64,000 nucleotides of DNA from Ensifer sp. PDNC004 (GCF_016919405.1 NZ_CP070353.1:1178001-1242000), one strand, 5' to 3'. Shown: positions 45,693 to 55,915, counted from the stretch's first letter. A program made the numbers and translations. The notes: a model not told the origin generated them from the sequence alone.

Positions 45693-46490
45693 ATGAAGAT
45701 TGCCACCTGGAACATCAATGGCGTCAAGGCGCGAATCGACAGCCTGTTGGCCTGGCTGAAGGAAAGCGGGCCGGATATCGTCTGCCTGCAGGAAATCAAA
45801 TCGGTGGACGACGGCTTTCCGCGCCTCGAGATCGAAGCGCTCGGCTATCATGTCGAAACACACGGCCAGAAGGGCTTCAATGGCGTCGCGCTGCTTTCCA
45901 AGCTGCGGCCGGACGAGGTCAATCGCGGCCTGCCTGGGGACGATACGGACGAACAGTCACGGTTCATCGAAGGTGTCTTCTCGGTCGAAGGCGGCGTGAT
46001 TCGCGTCTGCTCGCTCTACCTTCCGAACGGAAATCCCGTCGACAGCGAGAAGTACCCCTACAAGCTCGCCTGGATGCGCCGGCTTGAGGCCTATGCGAAG
46101 CAGCGCCTGTTGCTCGAAGAACCTTTCATCCTTGCCGGCGACTACAACGTCATCCCTGAGGAACACGACTGCTGGGACATCAGGGTCTGGCAGAACGACG
46201 CCCTCTTCCTGCCGGAAACGCGCGCGGCATTTCGCCGGCTGCGCAATCTCGGCTTCACCGACGCGGTGCGCGCGACCTCGGACGCTGTGCCGCTCTATAC
46301 GTTCTGGGATTATCAGGCCGGCTGCTGGCCGAAGAATTTCGGCATCCGCATCGACCATCTGATGCTGTCGCCGGAGGCAACCGACCGCCTGGTGTCGACA
46401 TCAATCGACAAACATGTCCGCGCCTGGGAGAAGCCCTCGGACCACGTGCCCGTGATCGGAACGTTTTCGTTCGCGCCCGCTTCAGCCTAA
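45693..46490 (+). CDS. xthA: Exodeoxyribonuclease III
   Basis: AP endonuclease/3'-exonuclease of 265 residues in base-excision repair. Motifs: MKIATWNINGVKARI, DIVCLQEIKSVDDGFP (metal Glu), GFNGVALLSK, SLYLPNGNP, LAGDYNVIPEEHD, and RIDHLML...SDHVPVIGTF with the catalytic Asp-His pair. It is divergent from cls and convergent with exoR. Confidence 0.95.
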   Translation: MKIATWNINGVKARIDSLLAWLKESGPDIVCLQEIKSVDDGFPRLEIEALGYHVETHGQKGFNGVALLSKLRPDEVNRGLPGDDTDEQSRFIEGVFSVEGGVIRVCSLYLPNGNPVDSEKYPYKLAWMRRLEAYAKQRLLLEEPFILAGDYNVIPEEHDCWDIRVWQNDALFLPETRAAFRRLRNLGFTDAVRATSDAVPLYTFWDYQAGCWPKNFGIRIDHLMLSPEATDRLVSTSIDKHVRAWEKPSDHVPVIGTFSFAPASA

Positions 46491-46566
46491 GGCGCGTTAT
46501 TCCAGATCTATGTGGAGAATGATCCCTGGGCCGGGCCGGTTTGGGGATCGTCCGAAGACCAGACAA

Positions 46567-47373
46567 TCAGTCGTCGTCGCCCTGCATATGCAGGTTCTGC
46601 GACAGTGCGATGGCCGTGCGCCGGTCGTCTTCGCTGGCAAGCGAGAAGGCCTGCTCCTGCATCGACTGCATCCAGGGCCGATCCTTCGGCGAACACTGAT
46701 CGAGCGCCGCGGTCATGAACGCGAGACCACGAACGGTCTGGCCTTCCTGGAAAATCACATTGCCAAAGACACCCATGGCGCCGGCGTGACCGCTCTTGCG
46801 CGCACGGTTGAGCCACTTCTTGGCCTGCTGAACGTTCACACTACCGCCCTCGCCCGACAAGAGCATGCGCGCGAGCTGGAACTGCGCCTCGGCGACGCCG
46901 AAGGTCGATGCCGCCTGGAAATAGAGCTGGCGCGCCTGGGACATGTCGGATTTGATCGGGCTGTCGGGAATGCCGCGGCGATAGTAGCCGGCAAGGGAGA
47001 TCAACGCGTTGACGAAGTAACCGGTGTCTTCCGAGCCCGGCTCTACGCCCTGCTGGGCGATTTCGCTGTAGATCTTGAAGGCTTCGAGGTCGTTCTCGGC
47101 GACACCGTCGCCATAGGCGTACATGTTGGCGAGAGCCCAGCGGGAGCCGGTATGGCCCTTCTCGGCCGCGTATTTGTAGGCTTCTACGGCCTCGTCCTTG
47201 CGGCCATTCTTGTAGGCGGAAAACCCGAACTTGAAGAGGGCGAAAGGACCCGATTCCTTGGTGACGCCCGCACCGGGATCAAAAGCGTAGGCCGGCATGG
47301 CGAGGGTCCCACAGACCGCCAGCGACACGCCGAGTATCGCAACCTTTAGTGACTTTAGTTCACCCGCAAGCAT
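46567..47373 (-). CDS. exoR: ExoR, periplasmic regulator of ExoS-ChvI signalling
   Basis: In S. meliloti ExoR is a periplasmic Sel1-repeat protein that inhibits the ExoS sensor kinase and so controls succinoglycan production, motility and symbiotic invasion. The 268 residues match the known length. There is a signal peptide (KVAILGVSLAVCGTLAMPAYA), then Sel1/TPR-type repeats (DEAVEAYKYAAEKGHTGSRW, QARQLYFQAASTFGVAEAQF, VQQAKKWLNRARKSGHAGAM) and an acidic end QGDDD. The start at ATG 47373 (MLAGELKSLKV) matches the known protein. The gene is convergent with xthA. Its presence places the organism firmly in the Rhizobiaceae. Confidence 0.97.
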   Translation of the reverse strand: MLAGELKSLKVAILGVSLAVCGTLAMPAYAFDPGAGVTKESGPFALFKFGFSAYKNGRKDEAVEAYKYAAEKGHTGSRWALANMYAYGDGVAENDLEAFKIYSEIAQQGVEPGSEDTGYFVNALISLAGYYRRGIPDSPIKSDMSQARQLYFQAASTFGVAEAQFQLARMLLSGEGGSVNVQQAKKWLNRARKSGHAGAMGVFGNVIFQEGQTVRGLAFMTAALDQCSPKDRPWMQSMQEQAFSLASEDDRRTAIALSQNLHMQGDDD

Positions 47374-47789
47374 CACAGTCTAATTCTTCCGTTCCAGCCG
47401 GCCACGCCGAACCCATCACCGCTGCAAACACACAAGCCCGGACGACCCGCCGCCGCGAACTTCACCAACTTCGCCGACAGAGCCGACGCAACCTTTCCAC
47501 AATGAAACTTAGACATAGTTCCCGAAGCCGTCATTTTAATGGACCACTTGCACTGGCGTGCCAGAGGTCACATCTGTCATGACGGTCGTCGATCCAAGTT
47601 TCATTTCACCCCAAACGCTGCAGGTATCACACTCACATTGCAGGCTTGTTCCTATATCGCTGCTCCCTGTTTGTGGCGGGAAATGGACATAGCCGGAACG
47701 AGTCTGATCCTAGCAAACTCTAGCATTAAAAGTGTTGCTGAATCGTCACATTGCGGGACAGTGCGGACGCGTGGTTAAGAGGCTCCACA
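47374..47789. other. Long intergenic region upstream of exoR
   Basis: About 415 bp without a credible gene, between exoR and the terminator of the FadL gene, both on the minus strand. It must carry the exoR promoter and leader. I see no sRNA-like terminator or tRNA. The part from 47600 to 47760 is more AT-rich than the coding neighbours. Confidence 0.5.
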
Positions 47790-47819
47790 CATAAGAAAGG
47801 CCCGGTAAAACCGGGCCTT
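47790..47819 (-). terminator. Intrinsic terminator of the FadL-family gene
   Basis: AAGGCCCGG and CCGGGCCTT form a 9-bp stem with loop TAAAA; on the minus strand it is followed by TCTTAT. It lies 22 bp after the porin stop. Confidence 0.88.
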
Positions 47820-47840
47820 GCAGGATCAGATGACGAAGGA

Positions 47841-49118
47841 TCAGAACTTCACTTTGATCGATGTCGAAATGGCACCGACAAAGTCGTCGTCGAAATCGTA
47901 GGAAACGTCGTCACCAATGACGTCGTCGCCATACTTGACCGCGCCGGAACTGCCGCCGGTCATGATGCCGACCGCACCGGCAAGACGGAACTCAAGATTT
48001 TCGGTCGGCGTGTAGGAAACACCGGTTCCCAGCGTCCAGGTGTCGGTCTGCGTTCCATACCCGTGGCTGGTGCCGCGGTCCCAGGTCAGGCTGACGGCGC
48101 CACTCCATTGATCATTGAACTTGTGGCCGACACCGCCGGTGATGGTCCAGCCGTCACGGTAGAGAAGATCAAGGCTCGTGCATGGCGTAGTACGGGAGAC
48201 CGTGGCGGGGCAGAATTTCAGGACCTGAAGCTGGCTCCAGTCCGTCCACTTCACCGAGCCAAATGCCGCCCAACCGGGTGCAAAGCCGCTCTGCAGCTTG
48301 AGTTCCAGCGAGTCCGGCATCGAAGCCGCACCGTTTACGTCGTATTTCGTACCGGTCACAAGGCCCACGCCCGGTACAACGAAGCCCAGCTGGCGAAGGT
48401 CGATGAAGCCCGAGAGGTTATCCAGATCGACAGCACTGTTGTACACGAGGCTCGCTCGCAAGGCATACTCGGGGATTTCGTAGGCAGCACCTGCGCGCCA
48501 GCCCCAGCCATGCCCTCCAAGCTCGAGCCTGCCAATGCCGGTAAAGGCACCAGCGAGCGGCGTGCCTGTATAATCCTGAACCAGCCGTTCCTTGAAGCCG
48601 TTGACTTCCTGATAGAAGACGCCGCCGATCACACGGAACTGGCCTGGCCCCATGTCCCATTTGTAGGAGCAGGTCGCGGAGTAGTTGTCGCTCTCTACCT
48701 TCGTTTCGATATTGCTGTTGGCACCGGCCCAGTTCTGCCCCGGATTGGTGTGGGCACCCCAGGGCTGGGAGTAGTCAGCCATACAGTCGACGCTGTCACC
48801 AAAGGCCGCCTTAACGCCGACGCGCGGAACCCAGTAGCTCTCGGTGTCGTCAGCAGTATTCGGTCTGTTGTTGAGATTGCCGCCACCAAAAGTCCCGGTA
48901 AGAATGTTGGTGTTCCCGGTATCGGTATCACGGACGTTCTTCAATTCGCGCTGCGGATTGACATAGGTCGCCGACGCTTCCCCCGCATAATCCGACGGAT
49001 CGAACAGCAGATCGATGTTGTAACCGCCGCGTTCAAGGCCGCCCGCGTGCGCGGCGGAGGCAAACAGCAAACCCGCTGCTACCGACAGAACACCCCGCTT
49101 AAAATTCATGTGAGCCAT
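47841..49118 (-). CDS. OmpP1/FadL-family outer-membrane transporter
   Basis: A 425-residue outer-membrane beta-barrel. Signal peptide MNFKRGVLSVAAGLLFASAA ending AHA-GG, then alternating aromatic-rich strands, and a terminal strand ending in phenylalanine (AISTSIKVKF), the signal for barrel assembly. The short-gap pattern of N-terminal hatch (NIDLLFDPSDYAGEASATYV) and the final strands matches FadL/OmpP1. The family moves long-chain fatty acids or other hydrophobic compounds. Start at 49118 is fixed by GGAGG 6 nt upstream (MAHMNFKRG). It has a terminator and a long AT-rich promoter region. Confidence 0.9.
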   Translation of the reverse strand: MAHMNFKRGVLSVAAGLLFASAAHAGGLERGGYNIDLLFDPSDYAGEASATYVNPQRELKNVRDTDTGNTNILTGTFGGGNLNNRPNTADDTESYWVPRVGVKAAFGDSVDCMADYSQPWGAHTNPGQNWAGANSNIETKVESDNYSATCSYKWDMGPGQFRVIGGVFYQEVNGFKERLVQDYTGTPLAGAFTGIGRLELGGHGWGWRAGAAYEIPEYALRASLVYNSAVDLDNLSGFIDLRQLGFVVPGVGLVTGTKYDVNGAASMPDSLELKLQSGFAPGWAAFGSVKWTDWSQLQVLKFCPATVSRTTPCTSLDLLYRDGWTITGGVGHKFNDQWSGAVSLTWDRGTSHGYGTQTDTWTLGTGVSYTPTENLEFRLAGAVGIMTGGSSGAVKYGDDVIGDDVSYDFDDDFVGAISTSIKVKF

Positions 49119-49518
49119 CCAGCTCCTCCCCCTGCACTGCAAACTGCGACATTCCACCTCATGTCGTGTGGGCCGAAGTATTCTCACGATCCCGTGAAAT
49201 CGCAAATGCGAGATCTAGCAGGTAGCACGCCCGATCGGTCACAGAATTTACGTAAGATTCTCATGATTTGGCCACAATGGCGCCAGATTGGAACCATTTT
49301 CTAAAATCATGGATTAAATCCACTAAATTAGAATGGATTTCCAAACCATCGAAAACCTGTGTCACCGGAACAACATTATCGCTTTTTGCGGTAGAACGAC
49401 GAAAAACTCCGTTGAAGTTCCGTTCAAACACCACGCGCGCTTAATCGCTCGCCCAGCGGATTCAACTGATCGAATCAATGCCAAATCTCGATCGGCGGAA
49501 GTTTATCTTGAATTTCTA
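49119..49518. other. AT-rich intergenic region between valS and the FadL-family gene
   Basis: About 400 bp between two minus-strand units. The part 49250-49330 is strongly AT-rich and carries several TTTT and AAAT runs and a dyad-like TTTAATCCA/TGGATTAAA arrangement, fitting a regulated promoter of the porin gene. A 63-codon open frame on the plus strand (49333-49524) has no ribosome-binding site or family match that I recognise and is not called. Confidence 0.5.
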
Positions 49519-49552
49519 AAATAAAAATCCGCGGCATTTCTGCCGCGGATTT
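49519..49552 (-). terminator. Intrinsic terminator of valS
   Basis: AAATCCGCGGCA (49525-49536) and TGCCGCGGATTT (49541-49552) form a perfect 12-bp stem with a 4-nt loop; the minus strand then runs TTTTTATTTTA. It lies 62 bp downstream of the valS stop. Confidence 0.95.
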
Positions 49553-49613
49553 CGATTCTCTACGGTCGATCATCCTCTTGAACGTCCGCGTCGTTCCCAG
49601 CGAATTTCTCGCC

Positions 49614-52454
49614 TCAGCCGGCCTCGGCGACGCGCGTCAGCGCAACGCTCAGCGATTCCTTCTGGAGATCGAGTTCGACGAGACGCTCACGTTCCGCTTC
49701 GACCAGCTCCGGCTTGGCGTTGGCGACAAACTTCTCGTTTGCCAGCTTGCCGAGGATACGCTCGCGCTCTGCTTCCACCTTGGCAATCGCCTTCTCAAGC
49801 CGCGCTTTCTCGGCCGAGAGGTCAATCAGGTTGCCGAGCGGCAGGCAGGCGGTTGCCTCGCCAACGACGATCTGGGCGCTGCCGCGCGGGGCGACAGTGG
49901 CGTGATCGATATGCTCGACACGCGCCAGGCGACCGATCGCCTGGGCATGCTGCTGCAGGCGCTCGCGCGTCAGGTTGTTGGCACCGACCACGATCAATGG
50001 TGCTGTTGCCGCTGGCGGAACGTTCATCTCCGAACGGACCGAACGAATGCCGGAGACCAAATCGATCAGCCAGTTGATCTCGTCGGCCGCCGTGTCATCG
50101 GCATAGGACGGCGCCGGCCATTCCGCGTGGCACAGCAACGTCGAGCGCTCCTGCCCCTCGCCCGCCGTCTGCGCCCAGAGTTCTTCCGTCATGAACGGCA
50201 TGAACGGGTGCAGCAGCTTGTAGATCTCGTCGAGAACATAAGCAACGCAAGCTTGCGACTCGCGCTTTGCCGCTTCGTCATCGCCGCCGAAGATCGGCTT
50301 CAGCAGCTCGAGGTACCAGTCGCAGAACTGATTCCAGACGAACCGGTAGAGGCTGCCGGCGGCGTCGTTGAAGCGATAGGCATCAAGCGCCTCGGTAACG
50401 TCCCGGATGGTGCGCGACAGTTCCGTCAGGATCCAGCGGTTGACGGTGAGCGACGAGGCTTCGGGAATGAAGCCATCGCTGCTGGTAACGCCATTCATCT
50501 GGGCAAAGCGCGTCGCGTTCCACAGCTTGGTGCCGAAGTTGCGATAGCCGGCGATGCGCGCCGGGTCGAGTTTCACGTCGCGCCCCTGGGCGGCCATGAT
50601 CGCCAGCGTGAAGCGCAGGGCGTCGGCGCCGTATTCGTCGATCAGTTCGAGCGGATCGATGACGTTGCCCTTCGACTTCGACATCTTCTGGCCGTTCTTG
50701 TCGCGAACGAGCGCATGGACATAGACCGTATGGAACGGCTCGACCGGGGTGCCGTCGGCATCCTTCATGAAATGCAGGCCCATCATCATCATCCGGGCGA
50801 CCCAGAAGAAGATGATGTCGAAACCGGTGACCAGCACGTCGGTCTGGTAATACTTCTCCAGTTCCGGCGTCTCGTTCGGCCAGCCGAGCGTGGAGAACGG
50901 CCACAGCGCCGAGGAGAACCAGGTGTCGAGAACGTCTTCGTCACGCGTTAGGATTTCGCCCGGCTTGAAGTTCTCGAGCAGGTCCTCGACATAGGCCTTC
51001 ATCGGGCCTTCATGCGCCAGATAGTGCTGGATCGCGGCGTGCAGCGCCTCTTCCTCGGTCTTTTCGACGAAGACCTGGCCGTCCGGACCATACCAGGCCG
51101 GAATCTGATGCCCCCACCAGAGCTGGCGCGAAACGCACCAGGGCTGGATGTTCTCCATCCACTCGTAGTAGGTCTTCTCCCAGTTCTTGGGAACGAAGTT
51201 GGTCCGGCCTTCCTTGACCGCGGCGATCGCCGGCTTCGCCAGCGTCTTGGCGTCAACGTACCATTGTTCCGTCAGGCGCGGCTCGATCGGCACGCCACCG
51301 CGATCACCATGGGGAACCATGTGCTTGTGCGGCTCGATCTTGTCGAGAAGGCCTGCCTCTTCGAAGATGCGAACGATGATCTTGCGCGCTTCGAAGCGGT
51401 CCTTGCCTTCGAGTTCGTCCCAGGCGCCATGCAGGGCAGCCGGATCGCTGAGCCCTTCGAGGAAATCCTCGTTGTCCTTGATGGTGATGCGCCCTTCGAT
51501 CGTCATGATGCTGATCGCGCGCAGACCGGCGCGCTTGCCGACGTCGAAGTCGTTGAAATCATGCGCAGGCGTGATCTTCACCGCGCCGGTGCCGGCGGTC
51601 GGGTCCGCGTAGTCGTCGGCAACGACCGGAATACGGCGACCGACGATCGGCAGGATGACGTGCTTGCCGATCAGCGGCTTGTAGCGCTCATCCTCGGGAT
51701 TGACGGCGATGCCGCTGTCTCCGAGCATGGTTTCCGGACGGGTGGTGGCAACGACGAGATAATCGCGCTTTTCCCACTCGGTCGCCTTGCCGTCTTCATC
51801 GAAGGCAACCGGATAGTCGAAGGTGACGCCGGGCTCCAGCGGGTAGCGCAGGTGCCAGAGATTGCCGTTGATCTCGTGCTGCTCGACCTCCAGGTCCGAA
51901 ATCGCGGTCAGGAGCTTCGGGTCCCAGTTGACCAGGCGCTTGTCCTTGTAGATCAAGCCTTCCTTGTAGAGCGAGACGAAGACCTCGAGAACGGCTTCGG
52001 ACAGCCCTTCGTCCATGGTGAAGCGTTCGCGCGACCAGTCGCAGGACGCGCCGAGCCGCTTCAACTGGTTGAAGATGAGCCCGCCCGATTCGGCTTTCCA
52101 TTCCCAGACCTTCTCGATGAAGGCTTCGCGGCCCATCTGCCGGCGGTGCTGCTGGCTCTCCATCAGCTTGCGCTCGACGACCATCTGGGTCGCGATGCCG
52201 GCATGGTCCATGCCCGGCTGCCACAACACGTCCTTGCCGCGCATGCGTTCGAAGCGAACCAGCACGTCCTGAAGCGTGTTGTTGAGCGCGTGGCCCATGT
52301 GCAGCGAACCCGTCACGTTCGGCGGCGGGATCACGATGCAGAAACTGTCGGCGCCGGGCTTGGCACCCGCCCCTGCACGAAACGCGTTTTCTTCGTCCCA
52401 CTTCTTGGCGATACGCGGGTCGACGGATGCGGAATCGTAGGTCTTATCAAGCAT
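49614..52454 (-). CDS. valS: Valyl-tRNA synthetase
   Basis: Class I synthetase, 946 residues. HIGH motif in [20 protein letters not shown], editing domain around [19 protein letters not shown] loop in [20 protein letters not shown], anticodon-binding domain, and a C-terminal coiled-coil ([20 protein letters not shown]) typical of ValS. Editing removes mischarged threonine. Terminator follows. popZ lies 121 bp upstream. Confidence 0.98.
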   Translation of the reverse strand: MLDKTYDSASVDPRIAKKWDEENAFRAGAGAKPGADSFCIVIPPPNVTGSLHMGHALNNTLQDVLVRFERMRGKDVLWQPGMDHAGIATQMVVERKLMESQQHRRQMGREAFIEKVWEWKAESGGLIFNQLKRLGASCDWSRERFTMDEGLSEAVLEVFVSLYKEGLIYKDKRLVNWDPKLLTAISDLEVEQHEINGNLWHLRYPLEPGVTFDYPVAFDEDGKATEWEKRDYLVVATTRPETMLGDSGIAVNPEDERYKPLIGKHVILPIVGRRIPVVADDYADPTAGTGAVKITPAHDFNDFDVGKRAGLRAISIMTIEGRITIKDNEDFLEGLSDPAALHGAWDELEGKDRFEARKIIVRIFEEAGLLDKIEPHKHMVPHGDRGGVPIEPRLTEQWYVDAKTLAKPAIAAVKEGRTNFVPKNWEKTYYEWMENIQPWCVSRQLWWGHQIPAWYGPDGQVFVEKTEEEALHAAIQHYLAHEGPMKAYVEDLLENFKPGEILTRDEDVLDTWFSSALWPFSTLGWPNETPELEKYYQTDVLVTGFDIIFFWVARMMMMGLHFMKDADGTPVEPFHTVYVHALVRDKNGQKMSKSKGNVIDPLELIDEYGADALRFTLAIMAAQGRDVKLDPARIAGYRNFGTKLWNATRFAQMNGVTSSDGFIPEASSLTVNRWILTELSRTIRDVTEALDAYRFNDAAGSLYRFVWNQFCDWYLELLKPIFGGDDEAAKRESQACVAYVLDEIYKLLHPFMPFMTEELWAQTAGEGQERSTLLCHAEWPAPSYADDTAADEINWLIDLVSGIRSVRSEMNVPPAATAPLIVVGANNLTRERLQQHAQAIGRLARVEHIDHATVAPRGSAQIVVGEATACLPLGNLIDLSAEKARLEKAIAKVEAERERILGKLANEKFVANAKPELVEAERERLVELDLQKESLSVALTRVAEAG

Positions 52455-52526
52455 TTTGGAGCCAATTTACGAGATTGATGTCAGCGTCTTGTAAACCGGA
52501 ACGGCCGGCGCAAGTCAACACGAACG

Positions 52527-52555
52527 CAAAAAGCCGCGACGACAGCGCGGCTTCT
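52527..52555 (-). terminator. Intrinsic terminator of popZ
   Basis: AAGCCGCG (52531-52538) and CGCGGCTT (52546-52553) form an 8-bp stem, followed on the minus strand by TTT. It lies 20-40 bp after the popZ stop. Confidence 0.85.
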
Positions 52556-52575
52556 TTCGTATTCGGCTTCGGCTT

Positions 52576-53385
52576 TTAGCGCCGAGGGCCGCGCGCGACC
52601 CGCTCGATCTCCTCGCGGACGAGCCGCTCGACAAGCGTCGGCAGATTGTCGTCGAGCCATTCCTGCAGCATCGGCCGCAGCATCGCCTCGGCAATTTCAT
52701 CAAAGGAACGTCGCGATCCCTGATCCACTGCGTGGGCAAGATCGCCGAAGGACTGAGCGACCTTGCGGCCGACCTCCGGGGAGACGATCGCCGCAAGTGC
52801 CGTCTCCGGCGCGGGCGCATCCAGCGCGACGGCTGCCACGGGCGGAATCGCGCTTAAAACTTCCGGTAGTTCGACTGGCGGCGGCGCGGCGGCCTCTGGC
52901 TCGGCCAGCGCCTCAACCTCGGCAACCGGCTCGATCACCGGCGCTTTCGGGGCAGAAACCGCGGCCATGCGCGAGGTGACGACAGGACTGTCCTGAATGG
53001 CGACGACCTGCGGCGCTGGTTGAACCTCCCGTGCGGGAAAACCCGTGGCATGACGCTCGGAGGCGGCCCGAACCCGCGCCGCGACATCGGCCAGCGAAAG
53101 CGGCGGCTGTGCTGCCGACGACGGCTCAGTCTGTACCGCCGGGCTTTCCACGGCCGGCGCGACGGAGGCCGACTTCGGGGGCTCGTCCCGCTCATCGCGT
53201 CGGCCAAAGGCGATGGTCTCGATCTCGCTGTCGATGGTCAATTCGATCTCGTCGCTAGCCTCGTCCTCGAACTGCTCGTGCGGCGCGAACCCGGCTTGCC
53301 CGGGTTCGTTGCTCTCAATGATCTTGCGAATGGATGCCAGGATTTCATCCATCGACGGTTCACGCGCGACATTGAGCTGTGCCAT
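52576..53385 (-). CDS. popZ: PopZ, polar organising protein (DUF2497)
   Basis: Polar scaffold anchoring the centromere complex and cell-cycle proteins in alphaproteobacteria. The 269-residue protein has the two conserved ends of PopZ: REPSMDEILASIRKIIESNE at the N-terminus and SFDEIAEAMLRPMLQEWLDD followed by LPTLVERLVREEIERVARG at the C-terminus. Between them lies a disordered acidic Pro/Ala/Glu-rich spacer, which in Caulobacter controls condensate behaviour. Start at 53385 with AGG 6 nt upstream. It lies downstream of tolC's terminator and 121 bp upstream of valS. Confidence 0.93.
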   Translation of the reverse strand: MAQLNVAREPSMDEILASIRKIIESNEPGQAGFAPHEQFEDEASDEIELTIDSEIETIAFGRRDERDEPPKSASVAPAVESPAVQTEPSSAAQPPLSLADVAARVRAASERHATGFPAREVQPAPQVVAIQDSPVVTSRMAAVSAPKAPVIEPVAEVEALAEPEAAAPPPVELPEVLSAIPPVAAVALDAPAPETALAAIVSPEVGRKVAQSFGDLAHAVDQGSRRSFDEIAEAMLRPMLQEWLDDNLPTLVERLVREEIERVARGPRR

Positions 53386-53525
53386 TTCCATCCTCGTTTG
53401 ACGCGGCAGACATGTGTTCCAAAACTGGACATGCGCCGATTTCCGACAAACCTTAAGTGAGTTCGCGGACGAAACAAACGCCACGAATCAGTCGCCCGGA
53501 TTCTTGCACAGATTTGTTTTCAGGG

Positions 53526-53559
53526 GAAAAAATAGAAACGCCCCGGGGATACCGGGGCG
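53526..53559 (-). terminator. Intrinsic terminator of tolC
   Basis: CGCCCCGG (53539-53546) and CCGGGGCG (53552-53559) form an 8-bp GC-rich stem; on the minus strand TTTCTATTTTTT follows. It lies 35 bp after the tolC stop. Confidence 0.93.
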
Positions 53560-53593
53560 CTGCTGCAATATCTGGAAAGACGAGAGGACGCTC

Positions 53594-54961
53594 TTAGCGA
53601 CCGTCCACGGTCCGCAAGCCGATCCACTTGTCCTTGACCGCCTCGTAGTGCTCCTCGGAGCGATATTCCGCGACCTGAAGCCCCTGGTCCTTGACCGTCA
53701 GCCGCGCGGAGGCCGCAAGCAGCGAATAGCTGGCGACGACGGCATCGCGTTGCGCCAGAGCGAGGAGTTCCTGCGCCTGAAGCACGTCCTGCTGCGAATC
53801 GAGTACGTCGAGGGTCGTGCGCTGGCCGACCTTGCGCTCTTCGATCACGCCATCGAGCGCCAGCTTGGCAGCGGAAATCTGCGCCTTGTTGGCAGATATG
53901 CGCGCAATCGCGGCTTCCAGCTGAGCATAGGCCGAAACGATTGTCTGCTGCACCGAAGCGCGGGCGGAATCGACGAGGATGCGCTGCTGGCCGAGGCGTT
54001 CCTTGGCCTGGCGGATCTGGCCGTACTCGGCACCGCCCTGATAGATCGGAACCTCAAGGCGAGCCGTGATGCTCGATGCATTGCTATCGAACTGGCTGGC
54101 ATTGCCGGTGGTGCGGCCAACCTGGCCCTGCAGCGTCACACCGGGAAGCATCGTGCCTTCCGCCGACTTGACCTGATAGCCGGCCGAATCAACGGAGTAC
54201 TGTGCCGACAGAATGATCGGGCTTTCCCGCAGACCGGTCGCGACGGCCTGATCGAGCGTGCGCGGCAGGCTCTTGGAAGCCGGCGAGGCCTGCTTGATGC
54301 CCCGCGGCACGTCGCCGACGATCTGCACATAGGTCGCTTCGCTCTGCTTCAACTGAGCGACGGCGACGATAAGCTGCGACTGGGCGTTGGCGAGCGAGGC
54401 TTCTGCAAGGCTTACGTCGGTACGGGTACCCTCACCCACGTCCAGACGGGCCTTGGCCGCGTTCACCTGCTCCTGAAGGAACGCGATGTTCTGCTTGCGG
54501 ATCGATACGAGCTGCTGATCGCGCGCGATGTTGGAGTAAATCGTGGCGGCCGAAAGGAGAATGGAAATCTCGTTGGCGCGCAGCGATTCGCGGGTTGCAA
54601 ACACGTTCGATTCGGCGGCGCGAACATTGTTCAGCGTCTGAAAGCCGTCAAACACCATCTGGTTTACGGTGATGCCGACCTGTCCCTGGTGGAGGTCTTC
54701 GCTCAGGGTCTTTTCCCGGTCGATGGTCGAAAGCGTTCCGGACGCGAAGGCTGCCACCTGGGGGCGAAAGCCGGACTTGGCGATCGGCACACTCTCATCG
54801 GTCGCCCTGAGGCCGGCCCGCGCGGCATTCAGGTCAGGGTTGTTTGCGTAGGCTTTGGCCATTGCGCCGAAGATCGTCTCGGCCAGTACTGCTTGCGGTG
54901 CAAGCAGCAAGCTTGTCGAAACGGCGGCCATGAGGGCCGCTTTGCGGACAATCGACACCAT
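53594..54961 (-). CDS. tolC: TolC-family outer-membrane efflux protein
   Basis: Trimeric outer-membrane channel for type I secretion and drug efflux. The 455-residue protein has a signal peptide (KAALMAAVSTSLLLAPQAVLA), then the two-repeat OEP architecture: long helices such as NNPDLNAARAGLRATDESVP and the second-half helices IYQGGAEYGQIRQAKERLGQ and ARASVQQTIVSAYAQLEAAI, and the internal RTDVSLAEASLANAQSQL and TTLDVLDSQQDVLQAQ typical of TolC. Start at 54961 (MVSIVRKAAL); the longer frame is non-homologous. The Pcm-like gene is 288 bp upstream. In S. meliloti a close homologue is required for symbiosis and EPS secretion. Confidence 0.96.
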   Translation of the reverse strand: MVSIVRKAALMAAVSTSLLLAPQAVLAETIFGAMAKAYANNPDLNAARAGLRATDESVPIAKSGFRPQVAAFASGTLSTIDREKTLSEDLHQGQVGITVNQMVFDGFQTLNNVRAAESNVFATRESLRANEISILLSAATIYSNIARDQQLVSIRKQNIAFLQEQVNAAKARLDVGEGTRTDVSLAEASLANAQSQLIVAVAQLKQSEATYVQIVGDVPRGIKQASPASKSLPRTLDQAVATGLRESPIILSAQYSVDSAGYQVKSAEGTMLPGVTLQGQVGRTTGNASQFDSNASSITARLEVPIYQGGAEYGQIRQAKERLGQQRILVDSARASVQQTIVSAYAQLEAAIARISANKAQISAAKLALDGVIEERKVGQRTTLDVLDSQQDVLQAQELLALAQRDAVVASYSLLAASARLTVKDQGLQVAEYRSEEHYEAVKDKWIGLRTVDGR

Positions 54962-55249
54962 TACTTCTCTCTCCGATCGGGGCGGCAGAGCCTGCCCTCT
55001 ATTTCCGCGGCGCCGCTCTTTTTGCAAAAAGCGACCCCAACTAGACACGGCGATGAAGCGCTCACACCGCCCACTGGTGAGCAAATCACTACCACTGCAC
55101 TCTTTGAAACCCGGAATCAGCATTCCGACAACTGGGCAGCCATACTCTGCGCAGCCATTTCAAAAAGAAACAAGTACCCCGTTGCGAATTGGCAACATTG
55201 TTATTTTAGCAGCGCATTTAATTGTTGATATCCCTCAATAAGTGGGACC

Positions 55250-55915
55250 TCAAAAAACAAATTCCTGTGCACGACGGAAGCCGGGGAGCGGCTTGACCGC
55301 GGTGTTGAAATCGGGGCGCTCGGACGTCTTTCCGTGCTCGTGCACGTAGAGTTTAGCGCGAGAAGCATTGCCAAATCCTTCAACGACCACGAGCCGCCCG
55401 CCATCGCGCAGCTGCCCGAACAAAGCGGTCGGCAGGACTTCGACCGAGCCGTGGACGAAGATCACGTCGTAGGGTGCCTCGGCGGCGTATCCCTTCTCGA
55501 GTTCGCCGGTTACCACGGCGATGTTGTCGTAACCGAGGCGGGACAGCGTTTCGGTCGCGGTGGCAGCGAGGCCTTCATCGCTTTCGAGCGCGACGACCGA
55601 ACCTGCAACCTGCGACAGCAGTGCGGATGCATAGCCGGTGCCGCAGCCGATCTCCAGAACGACATCGGACTTGGCGATTTCGGCCAACTGGAGAAGCTTG
55701 GCGAGCGGCGACGGCTCCATCAGGAAGCGCGGCGCGTTGCCGTTGGCAACCTCGAGCGCGATATCCGTATCGATGTAGGCGAGCTCTTTCATCTTGGCAG
55801 GCACGAATTCCTCGCGCGGGACGCTCAGGAACGCGGACAGGATCGAGTGGGACGTGACATCCGTCGTGCGGATCTGGTTGTCCACCATCTTGGTGCGCGC
55901 TGCTTCGAAATTCAT
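55250..55915 (-). CDS. Protein-L-isoaspartate methyltransferase-like protein (second Pcm homologue)
   Basis: A 221-residue class I methyltransferase of the Pcm family: NQIRTTDVTSHSILSAFLSV, VPREEFVPAKMKELAYIDTD, SAM motif I VVLEIGCGTGYASALLSQVA, and YDVIFVHGSVEVLPTALFGQ. The substrate region is diverged from true Pcm (compare the pcm at 28.6 kb), so it may have another substrate. The start at 55915 is supported by GAGG 8 nt upstream. It lies directly upstream of tolC, an arrangement I recall in other rhizobia. The 288 bp to tolC probably hold a promoter. Confidence 0.88.
   Translation of the reverse strand: MNFEAARTKMVDNQIRTTDVTSHSILSAFLSVPREEFVPAKMKELAYIDTDIALEVANGNAPRFLMEPSPLAKLLQLAEIAKSDVVLEIGCGTGYASALLSQVAGSVVALESDEGLAATATETLSRLGYDNIAVVTGELEKGYAAEAPYDVIFVHGSVEVLPTALFGQLRDGGRLVVVEGFGNASRAKLYVHEHGKTSERPDFNTAVKPLPGFRRAQEFVF

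Noticed and set aside
47374..47789. Short open frames in the exoR-FadL gap as hidden small genes
   Set aside because: The frames on both strands lack ribosome-binding sites, start-codon context and family patterns.
49119..49132. CTCCTCCCC near the FadL-family gene as another anti-SD RNA motif
   Set aside because: It is simply the complement of the gene's own Shine-Dalgarno GGGGAGGAG and is not in a hairpin loop.
49333..49524. 63-codon plus-strand frame between the porin gene and valS
   Set aside because: No ribosome-binding site, no recognisable family, located in an AT-rich promoter region, and it ends in the valS terminator.
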